Shown one piece after another: positions 45,420-56,969 of a DNA stretch of 64,000 nucleotides. Source of the DNA: Achromobacter deleyi (lineage in GTDB: Bacteria > Pseudomonadota > Gammaproteobacteria > Burkholderiales > Burkholderiaceae_B); the NCBI RefSeq assembly GCF_902859705.1, contig NZ_CADIJO010000002.1:124001-188000 (forward strand). The letters are read 5' to 3'. The translations under genes and the position numbers were made by a program. The notes beneath the pieces are model-generated. The model did not search any database. It was not told the DNA's origin and saw only the letters and a program-made list of their open reading frames with translations. Within the stretch, counting starts at the first letter, position 1. Every line of letters begins with the position of its first letter.

Positions 45420-46238
45420 TCAACGTACCGCGTTGATCGCGTCGCGCAGGCCGCGGGCGGCCTGGCCGGCGGCGTCGCGCCAGTCGTCGCCGCCGCTGGC
45501 GTAGATGATGGCGCGCGACGAGTTGATCATCATGCCGCTGCGCGCGGCGTTGGCGCCGGCGTTGACCGTGGCGGTGATGTCACCGCCCTGGGCGCCGATG
45601 CCGGGCACCAGCAGCGGCACCGCGTCGCCGATGCGCTGGCGCACCGCGGCCAGTTCGTTCGGGAAGGTCGCGCCCACCACCAGGCCGCATTGGCCGTTGG
45701 CATTCCATTTGTCGGCCACCAGCCCCGCCACGTGCAGGTAGAGGGGTTCGCCGTTATCCATTTTCAGGAATTGCAGGTCGGACCCGCCGGGGTTGGACGT
45801 GCGGCACAGCACGATCACGCCGCGGTCGCGCCAGGCCAGGTAGGGCTCGACCGAGTCCAGGCCCATGTAGGGGCTGACGGTCAGGGCGTGCGCCTGGTAG
45901 CGCTCGTAGGCTTCGCGGGCGTAGTTTTCGGCGGTGGAGCCGATGTCGCCGCGCTTGGCGTCCAGCACGATGGGCAGGTCGGGGTGCTTGTCGCGGATGT
46001 GCTGGCACAGGGCTTCGAGCTGGTCTTCGGCGCGGTGGGCGGCGAAGTAGGCAATCTGGGGCTTGAAGCTGCAGGCGTACGGCGCGGTGGCGTCGACGAT
46101 GTCGCGGCAGAACTGGAAGATCGCGTCGGGCTTGTCCTGCAATTCGCGCGGAAAGCGCTGCGGATCGGGGTCAAGCCCGACTTGCAGCAGCGAGTTGCGG
46201 GAGGTCCAGGCGTGTTCGAGTCTTTGGAGGAAATTCAT
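45420..46238 (-). CDS. pyrF: Orotidine 5'-phosphate decarboxylase (type 2)
   Basis: 272 residues. The decisive motif [15 protein letters not shown] (type-2 catalytic Lys/Asp array) is intact, with [11 protein letters not shown] and [10 protein letters not shown]. It makes UMP from OMP. It starts 6 bp after the stop of the NADH dehydrogenase gene on the same strand. Confidence 0.96.
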   Translation of the reverse strand: MNFLQRLEHAWTSRNSLLQVGLDPDPQRFPRELQDKPDAIFQFCRDIVDATAPYACSFKPQIAYFAAHRAEDQLEALCQHIRDKHPDLPIVLDAKRGDIGSTAENYAREAYERYQAHALTVSPYMGLDSVEPYLAWRDRGVIVLCRTSNPGGSDLQFLKMDNGEPLYLHVAGLVADKWNANGQCGLVVGATFPNELAAVRQRIGDAVPLLVPGIGAQGGDITATVNAGANAARSGMMINSSRAIIYASGGDDWRDAAGQAARGLRDAINAVR

Positions 46239-46244
46239 GGGAGT

Positions 46245-47564
46245 TCAGTGCAATTTGACCCGGGGACGCGTGCGCCGCATGAGCAGGCGGGCCAGGGCCA
46301 GGGAGGCGGTGCGCGAGATGCCCAGCACCGCTTTGTGGTGCATCAGGTGCAGGCTCATGTACATCAGGCGCGCCAGTGTACCGCTTACGAAGAGGCCCCG
46401 TCCGGCCAGCTTGCCCATCAGGCTGCCTACGCCGGCGTCCTGGCCCAGCGACACCAGCGAGCCGTGGTCTTCGTAGACGTAGGGCTTGGTGGGTTCGGCC
46501 GTGCCGCGCAGGCGGGCGGTGATTTTCTTGGCCAGGTAGTCGGCCTGCTGGTGGGCGGCCTGGGCGCGGGCGGGTACCGTGCGGCCATCGCGCCAGGGCG
46601 CGGCGCAGCAGTCGCCCAGCGCCAGGATGTGCGGGTCGGCGGTTTCCAGGCGTTCGTTCACTTCGACCTGGCCCAGCTTGTTCAGCGGCAGGTCCAGGTC
46701 AGCCAATAGCGCCGGGCCCTTGATGCCCGCCGCCCACATGCAGAGCTGGGCGGGGAAGGTGCGGCCGTCGGCGGTCTTGACCGAATCAGCGGTGACTTCG
46801 GACACGCGGCAGGCGGTTTCGACGCGGATGCCGAGTTCGGTCAGGCGGGTGGTGGCCGCGGTGGAGATCTTTTCGGGCAGCGCCGACAGGATGCGCGGCG
46901 CGCCTTCGACCAGCGTGATGGCCAGGTCGCGTTCGGCGCGGAAGTTCGGCAGGCCATAGGCGCTGACGACGTGGCTGGCTTCGGTGAGTTCGACCGCCAG
47001 TTCGACGCCGGTGGCGCCGCCGCCGACGATGACGAGGTCAAGGCGGGCGGACGGGTCACGCACCTTGGCCTGGTCGACCAGCGCCATGGCCTTGAGCATG
47101 GTCAGGCGGAACTGTTCGGCGTTTTCGGTGGTGTCCAGCGTCACGGCGTGATCGGCCGCGCCGGGGGTGTTGAAGAAGTTGGACGTGCTGCCCAGGGCCA
47201 GCACCAGGGTGTCGTACGCCAGTTCGCGGCGCGGCAGGACTTCCTGGCCTTGGGAATCGGACACCGGGTCTACGGTGACCAGGCGGCGCTCGCGGTCGAC
47301 GCCGACCAGCCGGCCCTGCGCGAACGAAAAGCCGTTCATGTGCGCCAGCATCAGGTAGGACAGGCCTTCCTGGTGGATATCGAGCGTGCCGGCCGCCGCT
47401 TCGTGCAGCGACGGCTTCCAGATGTGGAACGGGCGGCTGTCGACCAGGGTGATGTGCTGGCGGCCGTGGATGCGGCCGAGCTTGGCGGCAAGTTCGAGGC
47501 CGCCGGCACCCCCGCCGACGATGACAATGCGTTCCGGGGAAGCGGGCTTGGTGTTGGGCATCAT
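46245..47564 (-). CDS. ndh: NADH dehydrogenase, type II
   Basis: 439 residues. Two dinucleotide-binding motifs, RIVIVGGGAGGLELAAKLG and LDLVIVGGGATGVELAVEL, mark the NDH-2 family, with HIWKPSLHEAAAGTLD, DTLVLALGS and ILALGDCCAAPW (FAD). The C-terminal amphipathic end, rich in Arg and Met, would hold it on the membrane. It passes electrons from NADH to quinone without pumping protons. It forms an operon with pyrF. Confidence 0.93.
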   Translation of the reverse strand: MMPNTKPASPERIVIVGGGAGGLELAAKLGRIHGRQHITLVDSRPFHIWKPSLHEAAAGTLDIHQEGLSYLMLAHMNGFSFAQGRLVGVDRERRLVTVDPVSDSQGQEVLPRRELAYDTLVLALGSTSNFFNTPGAADHAVTLDTTENAEQFRLTMLKAMALVDQAKVRDPSARLDLVIVGGGATGVELAVELTEASHVVSAYGLPNFRAERDLAITLVEGAPRILSALPEKISTAATTRLTELGIRVETACRVSEVTADSVKTADGRTFPAQLCMWAAGIKGPALLADLDLPLNKLGQVEVNERLETADPHILALGDCCAAPWRDGRTVPARAQAAHQQADYLAKKITARLRGTAEPTKPYVYEDHGSLVSLGQDAGVGSLMGKLAGRGLFVSGTLARLMYMSLHLMHHKAVLGISRTASLALARLLMRRTRPRVKLH

Positions 47565-47629
47565 GGCTCCCAGTATAGAGGCGCCGTTACGGGCGCGGGG
47601 GCCGGGGCGGGCAAGCCGGCGTCCGACTT

Positions 47630-48028
47630 TCAGTGCATGACGAACCGGCTCACGGCCACGCCGACCCAGACGGCCACCGTGAACAACAGCAATAGCATAA
47701 CGGCGGCGCTGCCCAGGTCCTTGGCGCGGCCCAGCAGCGGGTGGGTGTCGACCGACAGCGCGTCGGCCAGCGCCTCGACCGCCGAATTGAGCAGCTCCAC
47801 CGCCAGCACCAGGATCACGGTGCCGATCAGGAAGAACACTTCGACGGTGGTGCGGCCCAGGAAGAACGCGGCGGGGATGAGCAGCACGGCCAGCGCCAGT
47901 TCCTGGCGAAACGCCGCCTCGTACTTGATGGCGGCCTTCAGGCCCTGCAGCGAATAGCGCAGCGCGTTCAGGATGCGGCGCAGGCCGCCGGTGCTTTTGT
48001 AGGGCGAGTGGTGCGGATTCGTGGACAT
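47630..48028 (-). CDS. dgkA: Diacylglycerol kinase
   Basis: 132 residues with three membrane helices. The DgkA signature EAAFRQELALA, ELLNSAVEALADALS and GRAKDLGSAAVMLLL is intact. It phosphorylates diacylglycerol left over from periplasmic glucan decoration, a possible functional tie to the OpgB/LtaS-like protein at 2596-4491. Single gene. Confidence 0.95.
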   Translation of the reverse strand: MSTNPHHSPYKSTGGLRRILNALRYSLQGLKAAIKYEAAFRQELALAVLLIPAAFFLGRTTVEVFFLIGTVILVLAVELLNSAVEALADALSVDTHPLLGRAKDLGSAAVMLLLLFTVAVWVGVAVSRFVMH

Positions 48029-48133
48029 GGGGTGCGTAATAAGGCCGGGTGTGGCGGCTTTTTACCAGATATGGGTTGCTGCCGTGGTTTGGCTTTGCGG
48101 TCGTGCCTTTGCCGCCGTCATGGAACGCGTTTT

Positions 48134-48149
48134 AACGTAATACTACGTT
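48134..48149. promoter_or_regulatory. Candidate operator AACGTA-N4-TACGTT
   Basis: A perfect inverted repeat with 6-bp arms, AT-rich in a GC-rich spacer, 113-128 bp upstream of the dehydrogenase start. The regulator gene is not adjacent. Confidence 0.45.
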
Positions 48150-48261
48150 ACGTTTTGCCTTCGCCGCGGCCATACGATACGCTGGCGCGAATTCCCACCC
48201 ACGCGCCTGGCTGCAGGCCTTTCGGCAGACGCACGACGGCGACCTTTTGGCACTGCAATCC

Positions 48262-49866
48262 ATGCTCGAACGTTTGAATACGGAGTCGTTGACGCGTCTG
48301 CCCGCAGACGTGGAGAAGCCCCCCTATGACCGCAGCCGGCTCACGCCCGGCATCGTGCATCTGGGGCTGGGGGCATTTCACCGTGCGCATCAGGCGGTGG
48401 CCACCGACCTGGCCATGGCTGCCACGCAGGACCTGTCCTGGGGCATCCTGGGCGTGTCGCTGCGCAGCGCCGCCACGCGCGATGCGCTGACGCCGCAGGA
48501 CGGCCTGTACACGCTGGCGCTGCGCGATACCGCGCCGGGCGGCGAGCCGCGCGAGCAACTGCGCGTGGTGGGGGCGGTGCAGCGCGTGATGGTGGCTGAA
48601 GAAGACCCCAACGCGGTGCTTGAACGCATCGCCTATCCGCAGACCCGCATCGTCAGCCTGACGATCACCGAGAAAGGCTACAGCCACGAGCCGGCCACGG
48701 GCCACCTGCGCTGGGACGATCCGGACATCCTGCACGACCTGGACAACCCGATCCGGCCGCGCAGCGCGATCGGCCTCCTGGTCTATGGCCTGGCGCTGCG
48801 CCGCGAGCGCGGCCTGCCACCGCTGACGCTGCTGTCCTGCGACAACCTGCAGGCCAACGGCGACACCCTGCGCAGCCTGGTGCTGGCCTTTGCGCTGCGC
48901 ATCGACGCGGCGCTGACCGGCTGGATCGACAAGCACTGCACCTTTCCCAATTCCATGGTGGACCGCATCGTGCCGGCCACCCGCGACGAAGACCGCGCGC
49001 GCATCGCGCTGCGGCTGGGCGTGGAAGACGCCTGGCCGGTGGTGGGCGAGCCTTACCTGAACTGGGTGATCGAAGACAAGTTCGCCGCTGGCCGCCCCGC
49101 CTGGGAAGCGGCGGGCGCCACCTTCGTGACCAACGCCGCGCCCTACGAGCGCCTGAAGCTGCGCATGGTCAACGGCCCGCATTCGGCGCTGGCCTATCTG
49201 GGCGGCTTGCTGGGCATTGCCACGATCGGCGAGGCGGCGGCGCTGCCGGCCTTGCGCGGCTTTCTGGATGACATGATGCGCTGCGAGATCGCGCCGACGC
49301 TCAAGGGCATTCCGGACGTGGGGCTGGAAGGCTATCGCCACCGCTTCCTGGGACGCGTGGTGAACCCTGAACTGCCGCAGCTGACGCGGCAGGTCGCGAT
49401 GGACGGCTCGCAGAAGCTGCCGCAACGGTTGCTGGCCACCATCCGCGAACGCCTGCGCGGCGGCGACGACATCCGCCGGCTGGCATTGGCGGTGGCCGCC
49501 TGGCTGCACTATCTGCGCGGCGTGGACGAAACGGGCGCGCGCCACCCCATCCAGGACCCGCTGGCCACGCCGCTGGCCAAGCTGCTGGCACGGGCCGACG
49601 TGGCGGCGCGTGCGGCGGCGCCCAGCCAGGCCGCGCATCGCCGCGCCATGGTGCTGGCGGGTTATCGGCCGGTGTTTGGCGACCTGGGTAAAAAGCCGGT
49701 GTTCATCGCCGCGCTGGCCGCGCAGCTGGAAACGTTGCGCGAGCATGGCGTGCTGCATGCCTTGCAGGAAGTCGCGCGTGAGCCGCAAGCCGCGGCGCCG
49801 ATACCGGACGACGGCGAGGCCACGGTGGCAACGTCTGTGCGCGAGCCGGCCGGCGTCGGCGCGTAA
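48262..49866 (+). CDS. Mannitol dehydrogenase family oxidoreductase (polyol 2-dehydrogenase or fructuronate reductase)
   Basis: 534 residues from ATG 48262; TTG 48247 is an alternative and neither has a clear Shine-Dalgarno sequence. The N-terminal Rossmann part has GIVHLGLGAFHRAHQAVATD, and the conserved KLRMVNGPHSALAYLG carries the Lys-x4-Asn-x2-His catalytic set of long-chain polyol dehydrogenases. It interconverts a ketose and polyol, or fructuronate and mannonate, with NAD(H). No transporter or kinase is adjacent. The uronate genes at the window start make fructuronate reduction worth considering. Confidence 0.88.
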   Translation: MLERLNTESLTRLPADVEKPPYDRSRLTPGIVHLGLGAFHRAHQAVATDLAMAATQDLSWGILGVSLRSAATRDALTPQDGLYTLALRDTAPGGEPREQLRVVGAVQRVMVAEEDPNAVLERIAYPQTRIVSLTITEKGYSHEPATGHLRWDDPDILHDLDNPIRPRSAIGLLVYGLALRRERGLPPLTLLSCDNLQANGDTLRSLVLAFALRIDAALTGWIDKHCTFPNSMVDRIVPATRDEDRARIALRLGVEDAWPVVGEPYLNWVIEDKFAAGRPAWEAAGATFVTNAAPYERLKLRMVNGPHSALAYLGGLLGIATIGEAAALPALRGFLDDMMRCEIAPTLKGIPDVGLEGYRHRFLGRVVNPELPQLTRQVAMDGSQKLPQRLLATIRERLRGGDDIRRLALAVAAWLHYLRGVDETGARHPIQDPLATPLAKLLARADVAARAAAPSQAAHRRAMVLAGYRPVFGDLGKKPVFIAALAAQLETLREHGVLHALQEVAREPQAAAPIPDDGEATVATSVREPAGVGA

Positions 49867-49888
49867 ACAGCGGGTCGTCGGTACGAAC

Positions 49889-49914
49889 CATCGGGCGCTT
49901 GCGGGCGCCCGATG
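49889..49914. terminator. Hairpin between the dehydrogenase and livF
   Basis: CATCGGGCGC and GCGCCCGATG pair over six bases, followed by TTCTTT. It sits in the 76-bp convergent gap and may end both transcripts. Confidence 0.75.
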
Positions 49915-49942
49915 TTCTTTGGGGGCATCCCGGCCCTGGTCG

Positions 49943-50736
49943 CTACACGCCCAGGTATTGCAGCAACCGAGGTTCGTCGTCGATGAAGGCCTGCGACGTG
50001 CCCGTCCAGGCCACGCGGCCCTTCTCCACGATGGCGTGGCGGTCGGCCGTGGCGAGCAGCGGCTCAAGATTCTTGTCGATGCACAGCACCGCCAGGCCCG
50101 TGCGCTTCAGGCTTTCCAGCGCCTGCCAGATTTCTTCGCGCACCACCGGCGCCAGGCCCTCGGTGGCCTCGTCCAGGATCAAGAGGCGCGGGTTGGTGAG
50201 CAGCGCCCGGCCGATGGCCAGCATCTGCTGTTCGCCGCCCGACAGGTGGCTGCCCAGGTGGCGCGCGCGTTCGCCCAGCCGCGGGAACAGGCCGTAGACC
50301 CGGTCCAGCGTCCAGGGGGCTGCCAGGCCCTGGCGGTTGTGGGCGGTGGCGACCAGGTTTTCGCGCACCGACAGGTTGGGAAACACGTGGCGGCCTTCGG
50401 GCACCAGGCCGATGCCGCACTGCGCCACCTTGTACGAGGGCAGCGTCGTGATGTCACGGCCGTCGAACGCGATGGCGCCGCGGCTGGCGCGGTTCAGGCC
50501 CATGATGGCTTTGACGGTGGTGGACTTGCCCATGCCGTTGCGCCCGAGCAGCGTCACGAATTCGCCCGGCCCGATGTCCAGGTCGATGCCGAACAGCGCC
50601 TGGCTGGCGCCGTAGTGCGCGGTGACGCCGCGCAGCGACAGCAGCGGCGTGGCGGGCGTGGTCGGGCCGGCCAGAGGCGCCCCGGCATGCCGGGCGTTGT
50701 CCACGGTGGCGCTCACGGTGTTGTCTGCCGCGTGGT

Positions 50737-50740
<4 letters not shown>
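49943..50740 (-). CDS. livF: Branched-chain amino acid-type ABC transporter ATP-binding protein LivF
   Basis: 265 residues from ATG 50740, which overlaps the livG stop (ATGA). Walker A GRNGMGKST, signature LSGGEQQMLAIGRAL and Walker B LLILDEATEGLAP are typical of LivF. An extra ~30 residues precede the usual family start. Last gene of livKHMGF. Confidence 0.92.
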
Positions 50741-51524
<784 letters not shown>

Positions 51525-51528
<4 letters not shown>

Positions 51529-52511
51529 CGCGGTTCTCCGGTGGGGCGTGGCGCGGGCCGCAGGCCGCCCAGGCGCCAGGGCTTGTCCGACAGGCCGCCA
51601 TACAGGCCGCGGCGCGACACCAGCACCACTGCCACGATGAACAGACCCATCACCAGCATCCAGTGGTCGGTCAGCAGCTTCAGGCCTTCTTCGAGCAGCA
51701 GGAACGCCAGGGCGCCCGCGACCGGGCCGAACAACGTGCCCAGGCCGCCCAGCGCCACCATCACGATCAGTTCGCCCGAAGTCGTCCAGGCCAGGTACGA
51801 CGGCGACACGTACAGCGTCAGGTTGGCCAGCAGCACGCCGGCCACGCCGCACACCATGGCCGATATGACGTAGGCCGCCAGCCGGTAGCGCAGCGTGGCA
51901 AAGCCCAGTGCGCGCATGCGCCGCTCGTTGGCCTGGCAGCCGCGCAGCGCCATGCCGAAGGGCGCGTGCACCAGACGGTGCAGCGCGGCCAGCGTGAGCA
52001 GCAGCACGCCAAATGCGGCCAGGTACAGCGCCAGCGGCGTATCCAGCCGGAACAGGCCGAAGTCGCTGCCCGAAAACAGCGACATGCCATCGTCGCCGCC
52101 AAAACCTTCCAGCCCCGTCGCCAGGAAATAGAACATCTGCGCGAAGGCCAGGGTGATCATGATGAAGGCGATGCCTGACGTGCGCATCGCGACGTAACCG
52201 CTGACCAGCCCGACCACGGCGCAGGCGCCCAGGGCGGCGGCCAGGTGCAGCCAGCCGTTGTCGATGCCGTAGTGGTTCAGTACGCCCACGGCATAGGCGC
52301 CCAGGCCCAGGTACAGCGCATGGCCGAAGCTGACCATGCCGCCATAGCCCAGCAGCAGGTTCAACGCCAACGCCGCGATGCCGTACACCAGCACACGGCC
52401 GAACAGCGCCAGCAGAAAGGGTTCGCCCTGCCACTGCGCATACAGCGGCACCAGGGCCAGCGCCAGCAGCAGGATGCCGGCGGCCAGCTTGCGTGCAGAA
52501 AGTTCAAGCAT
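51525..52511 (-). CDS. livM: Branched-chain amino acid-type ABC transporter permease LivM
   Basis: 328 residues with about nine to ten membrane segments. LivM hallmarks are LNLLLGYGGMVSFGHALYLGLGAYAVG, AMRTSGIAFIMITLAFAQMFYF and GGLGTLFGPVAGA. It overlaps livG by 4 nt and follows livH by 12 bp. Confidence 0.93.
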
Positions 52512-52523
52512 GTTGCGCGCCCC

Positions 52524-53444
52524 TTATCCGTGCCGCACGGGAAACAGGCCTTGCGGCCGCATCGCCAGCACCAGCGCCATGACGATATAGATCAGCATCG
52601 ATGCGATCGCCGGGCCAGCCGCGTTGGCGGCGGCGGGCGACAGCGCCGCGCGCAGCAGGGCCGGCAGCAGCGCGCGGCCCAGCGTGTCGATCAGCCCCAC
52701 CATCAGCGCGGCCAGGAAGGCGCCGCGTACCGAGCCGATGCCGCCGATGACGATCACCACCAGCGTCAGGATCAGGATCGGCTCGCCCATGCCGGTCTGT
52801 GCCGACAGGATCGGCCCGGCCATCAACCCCGCCACGCCGGCCAGCACCGCGCCCAGCACGAACAGCAGCGTGTTCAGCCGCGCGATGTTCACGCCCAGCG
52901 CGCCCACCATCATGCGGTCGGTCGACCCCGCGCGGATCAGCATGCCCAGCCGGGTACGGTGGATCAGCACATAGCAGCCCGCGGCCACCGCCAGGCCTGC
53001 CACGATGATGAGAAAGCGGTAGAGCGGATACGTGACGCCCAGAAGGTCGATGGTGCCGGACAGCCACGACGGCAGTCCCATGCTGATGGGCGCGGGACCC
53101 CAGATGATGCGCGTGAGCTCGTTGAAGAACAGGATGAAACCGAAGGTGGCCAGCACCTGGTCCAGGTGTTCGCGCGGATACAGCCGCGCCAGCGCGATGC
53201 GGTCCAGCAGCAGCCCCAGCAGCGCCATGCCGGCCACCACGGCGGCGGCCGCCAGCAGGAACGAGCCGGTGTGGCGGAACACGGTGGCCGCGATGAAGGC
53301 GCCCATCATGTAGAGCGAGCCGTGCGCCAGGTTGATGAAGTTCATGATGCCGAACACCAGCGTCAAGCCGGCGGCCAGCAGGAAAAGCAGGATACCCAGT
53401 TGCAGGCCGTTCAGGGCCTGCACCAGCAGCAGCGTCGCGGACAT
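52524..53444 (-). CDS. livH: Branched-chain amino acid-type ABC transporter permease LivH
   Basis: 306 residues with about eight membrane segments. LTLVFGIMNFINLAHGSLYMMGAF and VIVIGGIGSVRGAFLAALMVGLIDTLG are LivH features. It pairs with LivM to form the channel. It lies 54 bp after livK. Confidence 0.93.
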   Translation of the reverse strand: MSATLLLVQALNGLQLGILLFLLAAGLTLVFGIMNFINLAHGSLYMMGAFIAATVFRHTGSFLLAAAAVVAGMALLGLLLDRIALARLYPREHLDQVLATFGFILFFNELTRIIWGPAPISMGLPSWLSGTIDLLGVTYPLYRFLIIVAGLAVAAGCYVLIHRTRLGMLIRAGSTDRMMVGALGVNIARLNTLLFVLGAVLAGVAGLMAGPILSAQTGMGEPILILTLVVIVIGGIGSVRGAFLAALMVGLIDTLGRALLPALLRAALSPAAANAAGPAIASMLIYIVMALVLAMRPQGLFPVRHG

Positions 53445-53498
53445 GGAGCCTTACCTCTCATCTGCCTGGGCGGCCCGGTTGCGCGGGCCGCCAGGGCT

Positions 53499-54674
53499 TC
53501 ATTTCATGACGCACTGCGTGGCGTACTGGTCCGATACCTTGGACAGGTCGGGAAAGATGGGGCCCTTGTTGACGAAGCCCACCTTGCCGTCCGCGCCCTG
53601 CGCCACGTCGGCACGGAAGAAGCCGGCCACCGGGAAGTGATTGGGCTGGTAGCGGAATTCACCGCGCACCGATTGGAAATCGGCGGCTTCCAGCGCGCGG
53701 CGCAGCGCGTCCTTGTCGTCGACCTTGCCGCCGGTGCGCTTGAGCGCCGAGCCGATCAACTGCGCCGCATCCCACGATTGGGCGGCGTAGCTGGAAGGCT
53801 CGCGGCCGTATTTCTGCCGGAATGCGGCGGCAAAGGCCTTGTTGGCGGCGTTGTCCAGGTCAGGCGAGTACGGCACGTTGGTGACCGCGCCCAGGGCGTC
53901 CTGCCCCAAGGCGGGCAGCGTCGCGCCGTCGATGGTGTCGACCGACAGCAGCGGGATCTTGCCGAACAGGCCCGCCTGACGGTACTGCTTGACGAAGTTC
54001 ACGCCCATGCCGCCGGGAAAGAACACATAAGCGGCATCTGGCTTGGCGTCGGCCAGGGCGGCCAGTTCCACCGAGTAGTCGGGCTGGTTGACCTGGGTGA
54101 ACACCTCGTTGACGACCTGGCCCTGGTAGAAACGCTTGAAGCCGGCCATGGCGTCTTTGCCGGCCTGGTAGTTGGGCGCCAGCAGGTAGACCTTCTTGAA
54201 GCCCATCTGGTTGGCCATTTCGCCACTGCCTTCGTGGCGCTGGGTGTTGTTCCACGAGGTCGAGAAAAAGAAGGGCGAACAGTCCTTGCCGGCCAGGTTG
54301 GTGGGGCCGGCGTTCGAGCCCACCAGGAACACCCCGGCGCTGGTGACAGGCCGCGCCACGGCCAGCATCACGTTGGAATACACCACGCCGGTGATGATCG
54401 GCACCTTGTCGCTTTGCACCAGCTTGCGAGCGGCCTGCACGCCGACTTCGGGCTTGAACTGGTCGTCTTCCTTGATGACCTGCACGGGCACGCCGCCCAG
54501 CTTGCCGCCGCCTTGTTCCACGGCCAGCATGAAGCCGTCGAGCTGATCCTGCCCCAGCACCGAGCCGGGGCCGGTCAACGTTGTGAGCAGGCCGATCTTG
54601 ACGTCGGCCCAGGCGGGCGCGCCGTGGGCCAGGCCCAGGGCCGCCAAGGCGGCCAGCAGATGGATGCGTTTCAT
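53499..54674 (-). CDS. livK: ABC transporter substrate-binding protein (LivK/LivJ family)
   Basis: 391 residues from ATG 54674 with AAGGGG upstream. A signal peptide ends near AWA-DVK (about residue 23). The periplasmic type-1 fold has VKIGLLTTLTGPGSVLGQDQLDGFMLAVEQ and FFSTSWNNTQRHEG. Family members bind branched-chain or other amino acids, or aromatic acids. It follows the decarboxylase gene by 54 bp on the same strand, so the ligand may be a kynurenine-pathway compound; this is an inference. Confidence 0.92.
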   Translation of the reverse strand: MKRIHLLAALAALGLAHGAPAWADVKIGLLTTLTGPGSVLGQDQLDGFMLAVEQGGGKLGGVPVQVIKEDDQFKPEVGVQAARKLVQSDKVPIITGVVYSNVMLAVARPVTSAGVFLVGSNAGPTNLAGKDCSPFFFSTSWNNTQRHEGSGEMANQMGFKKVYLLAPNYQAGKDAMAGFKRFYQGQVVNEVFTQVNQPDYSVELAALADAKPDAAYVFFPGGMGVNFVKQYRQAGLFGKIPLLSVDTIDGATLPALGQDALGAVTNVPYSPDLDNAANKAFAAAFRQKYGREPSSYAAQSWDAAQLIGSALKRTGGKVDDKDALRRALEAADFQSVRGEFRYQPNHFPVAGFFRADVAQGADGKVGFVNKGPIFPDLSKVSDQYATQCVMK

Positions 54675-54728
54675 GGTGATTCCCCTTGCGTTGCCGTGTC
54701 TCACGGTCATGTGGTGGCGATGCAGCGT

Positions 54729-55730
54729 TCAGCGGCCCAGGCCAAAGAACGCCACGGTGTTGCTGAACAGAATCTTCTGCTGCACGGCCGGCAGCAGGTC
54801 GGAATGCGAAACCAGTTTGCCGACTTCCTGTTCGCCCAGCGGGTACGGGTAGTCGGACCCCAGCAGCACGCGGTCTTCGCCCATCACGTCGATCAACAGG
54901 CGCAGCGAACGCGGGTCGAACACGGCGCTGTCGACGTAGAAGCGGTCGGTGTAGGACGAAGGCAGTTGCGGGCAGTCTTGGCGAATGATGTCGCGATGGC
55001 GCCAGGCGTTGTCGACGCGGCCCAGCAGAAAGGCAAAGCTGCCACCGCCGTGCGCGAAGCACAGCTTCAGGCTGCGCGGAATGCGCTCGAAGGCGCCGGA
55101 CAGGATCAGCGACAGAATGCCAAGCTGCGTTTCGGCGGGCATGGCGACCAGCCAGGGCAGCATCCATTTCTTCATGCGGCCGTCGGTCATCATGTCCCAG
55201 GGGTGCACGAGCACCGGGATGTCGTCGTGGGCGCAGTGCACCAGGAACTGCACCAGCGTGTCGTCATCAAGGTCGCGCGGGCCGACGTGGTTGCCGATCT
55301 GCACGCCCAGGTGGCCGGCGGCGCGGGCGCGCGAGGCTTCGCGGCAGGCCAGGTCCAGGTCTTGCAGCGGCACCTGGGCCAGGGCCTTCAGGCGGGCAGG
55401 GGCGTGGGCGCAGTGTTCCAGCGCCAGGTCGTTCATGCGGGCGGCCCAGTCGGCCGCGGCCTGGGCCGGGTAGGTGTAGCCGAACATGACGGGGGTGGCG
55501 CACAGGATCTGCACGTCAACGCCGTGGCGGTCCATCTGCGCGACGCGCAGGGCCGGGTCCCACAGGGTGGCGTCGACGGGGCGGAAGGGGCGGTCGCCGG
55601 CCATGATCTGGCCGGTCGAGCCATCGCCGTCGCGCCGCAGCCAGGGGGCATTGACGGGGTCGAGCGCGGCCGCTTCCTGCCGCGTGATCGGCGGAAAGAA
55701 GTGGGCGTGCATGTCGATTTTCTGGGTCAT
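54729..55730 (-). CDS. nbaD: 2-amino-3-carboxymuconate-6-semialdehyde decarboxylase
   Basis: 333 residues from ATG 55730. The amidohydrolase metal set is in place: His8 and His10 (MHAHFFP), His176 (VHPWDM), His227 (FAHGGGSF) and Asp293 ([11 protein letters not shown]), as in Pseudomonas ACMSD. It converts the product of 3-hydroxyanthranilate dioxygenase to 2-aminomuconate semialdehyde. It follows that dioxygenase gene with a 133-bp gap. Confidence 0.94.
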   Translation of the reverse strand: MTQKIDMHAHFFPPITRQEAAALDPVNAPWLRRDGDGSTGQIMAGDRPFRPVDATLWDPALRVAQMDRHGVDVQILCATPVMFGYTYPAQAAADWAARMNDLALEHCAHAPARLKALAQVPLQDLDLACREASRARAAGHLGVQIGNHVGPRDLDDDTLVQFLVHCAHDDIPVLVHPWDMMTDGRMKKWMLPWLVAMPAETQLGILSLILSGAFERIPRSLKLCFAHGGGSFAFLLGRVDNAWRHRDIIRQDCPQLPSSYTDRFYVDSAVFDPRSLRLLIDVMGEDRVLLGSDYPYPLGEQEVGKLVSHSDLLPAVQQKILFSNTVAFFGLGR

Positions 55731-55863
55731 GGGCAAGGCGTGCAAAAGGCGTGGGATGAAGGCGGCTTGTCGCGGGTTGGGCAACGGGATGTGCGAGGGC
55801 AAGCGCGGATCAGGCAAGCGGCTGTCGTTGGGCAGACAGCCAGGGTCAAACCAAGGCGCGGGG

Positions 55864-56517
<654 letters not shown>

Positions 56518-56620
56518 CTATCGCGGGGTTTCCCTTAGGGGTTCTTTTGGGGCTTTCCTTTATTGCTTGTGTGGTTGTTGGTGATTGCTAATGTGATAGT
56601 TGGGGTGCTGATGGTGGGGT

Positions 56621-56799
56621 GGGTTCTTAAGTCGCGCGGCGTCGTGGCGGGAGGCGAACGCGGGGCTACGATTGCGGTCCGGAGCCTTCGCTCCGGACTG
56701 CCCCTTCGTCATCGTCGTTGTCGCCTTCGGCGACTGCCTTCCGATTCCCTCGGGCGCAATCTACACGCCCCGCGTTCGCCTCCCGCCACGACGCCGCGC
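56621..56799 (+). repeat. Dispersed palindromic repeat, copy D
   Basis: A leader GGGTTCTTAAGTC (11 of 13 as in A and C) precedes perfect 33-bp arms, 56634-56666 and 56767-56799, around a 100-bp core. The invariant hairpin is at 56677-56698. The second hairpin is GTCGCC-TTC-GGCGAC at 56720-56734, different in sequence from copy C but still paired. The A/C tail module is missing. The rest of the gap to 56969 is G-rich and holds a small GGCGGGCTTCGCCCGCC hairpin near 56891-56907; nothing else was seen. Confidence 0.9.
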
Positions 56800-56969
56800 T
56801 GGCGTTGGGATCAGCTTTACGGGTGGGTGGATAGCGGATGGTTGGGGGGGGCGTTGCGGCGGTGGGGGGAAAGCGAGGGGGTGGGGCGGTGGCGGGCTTC
56901 GCCCGCCGTTGTGGGGGGGAGGGGCTTGTGTGGCGCGTTTGGGATGGCGGCTGGAGTTGGCGTGGCCGT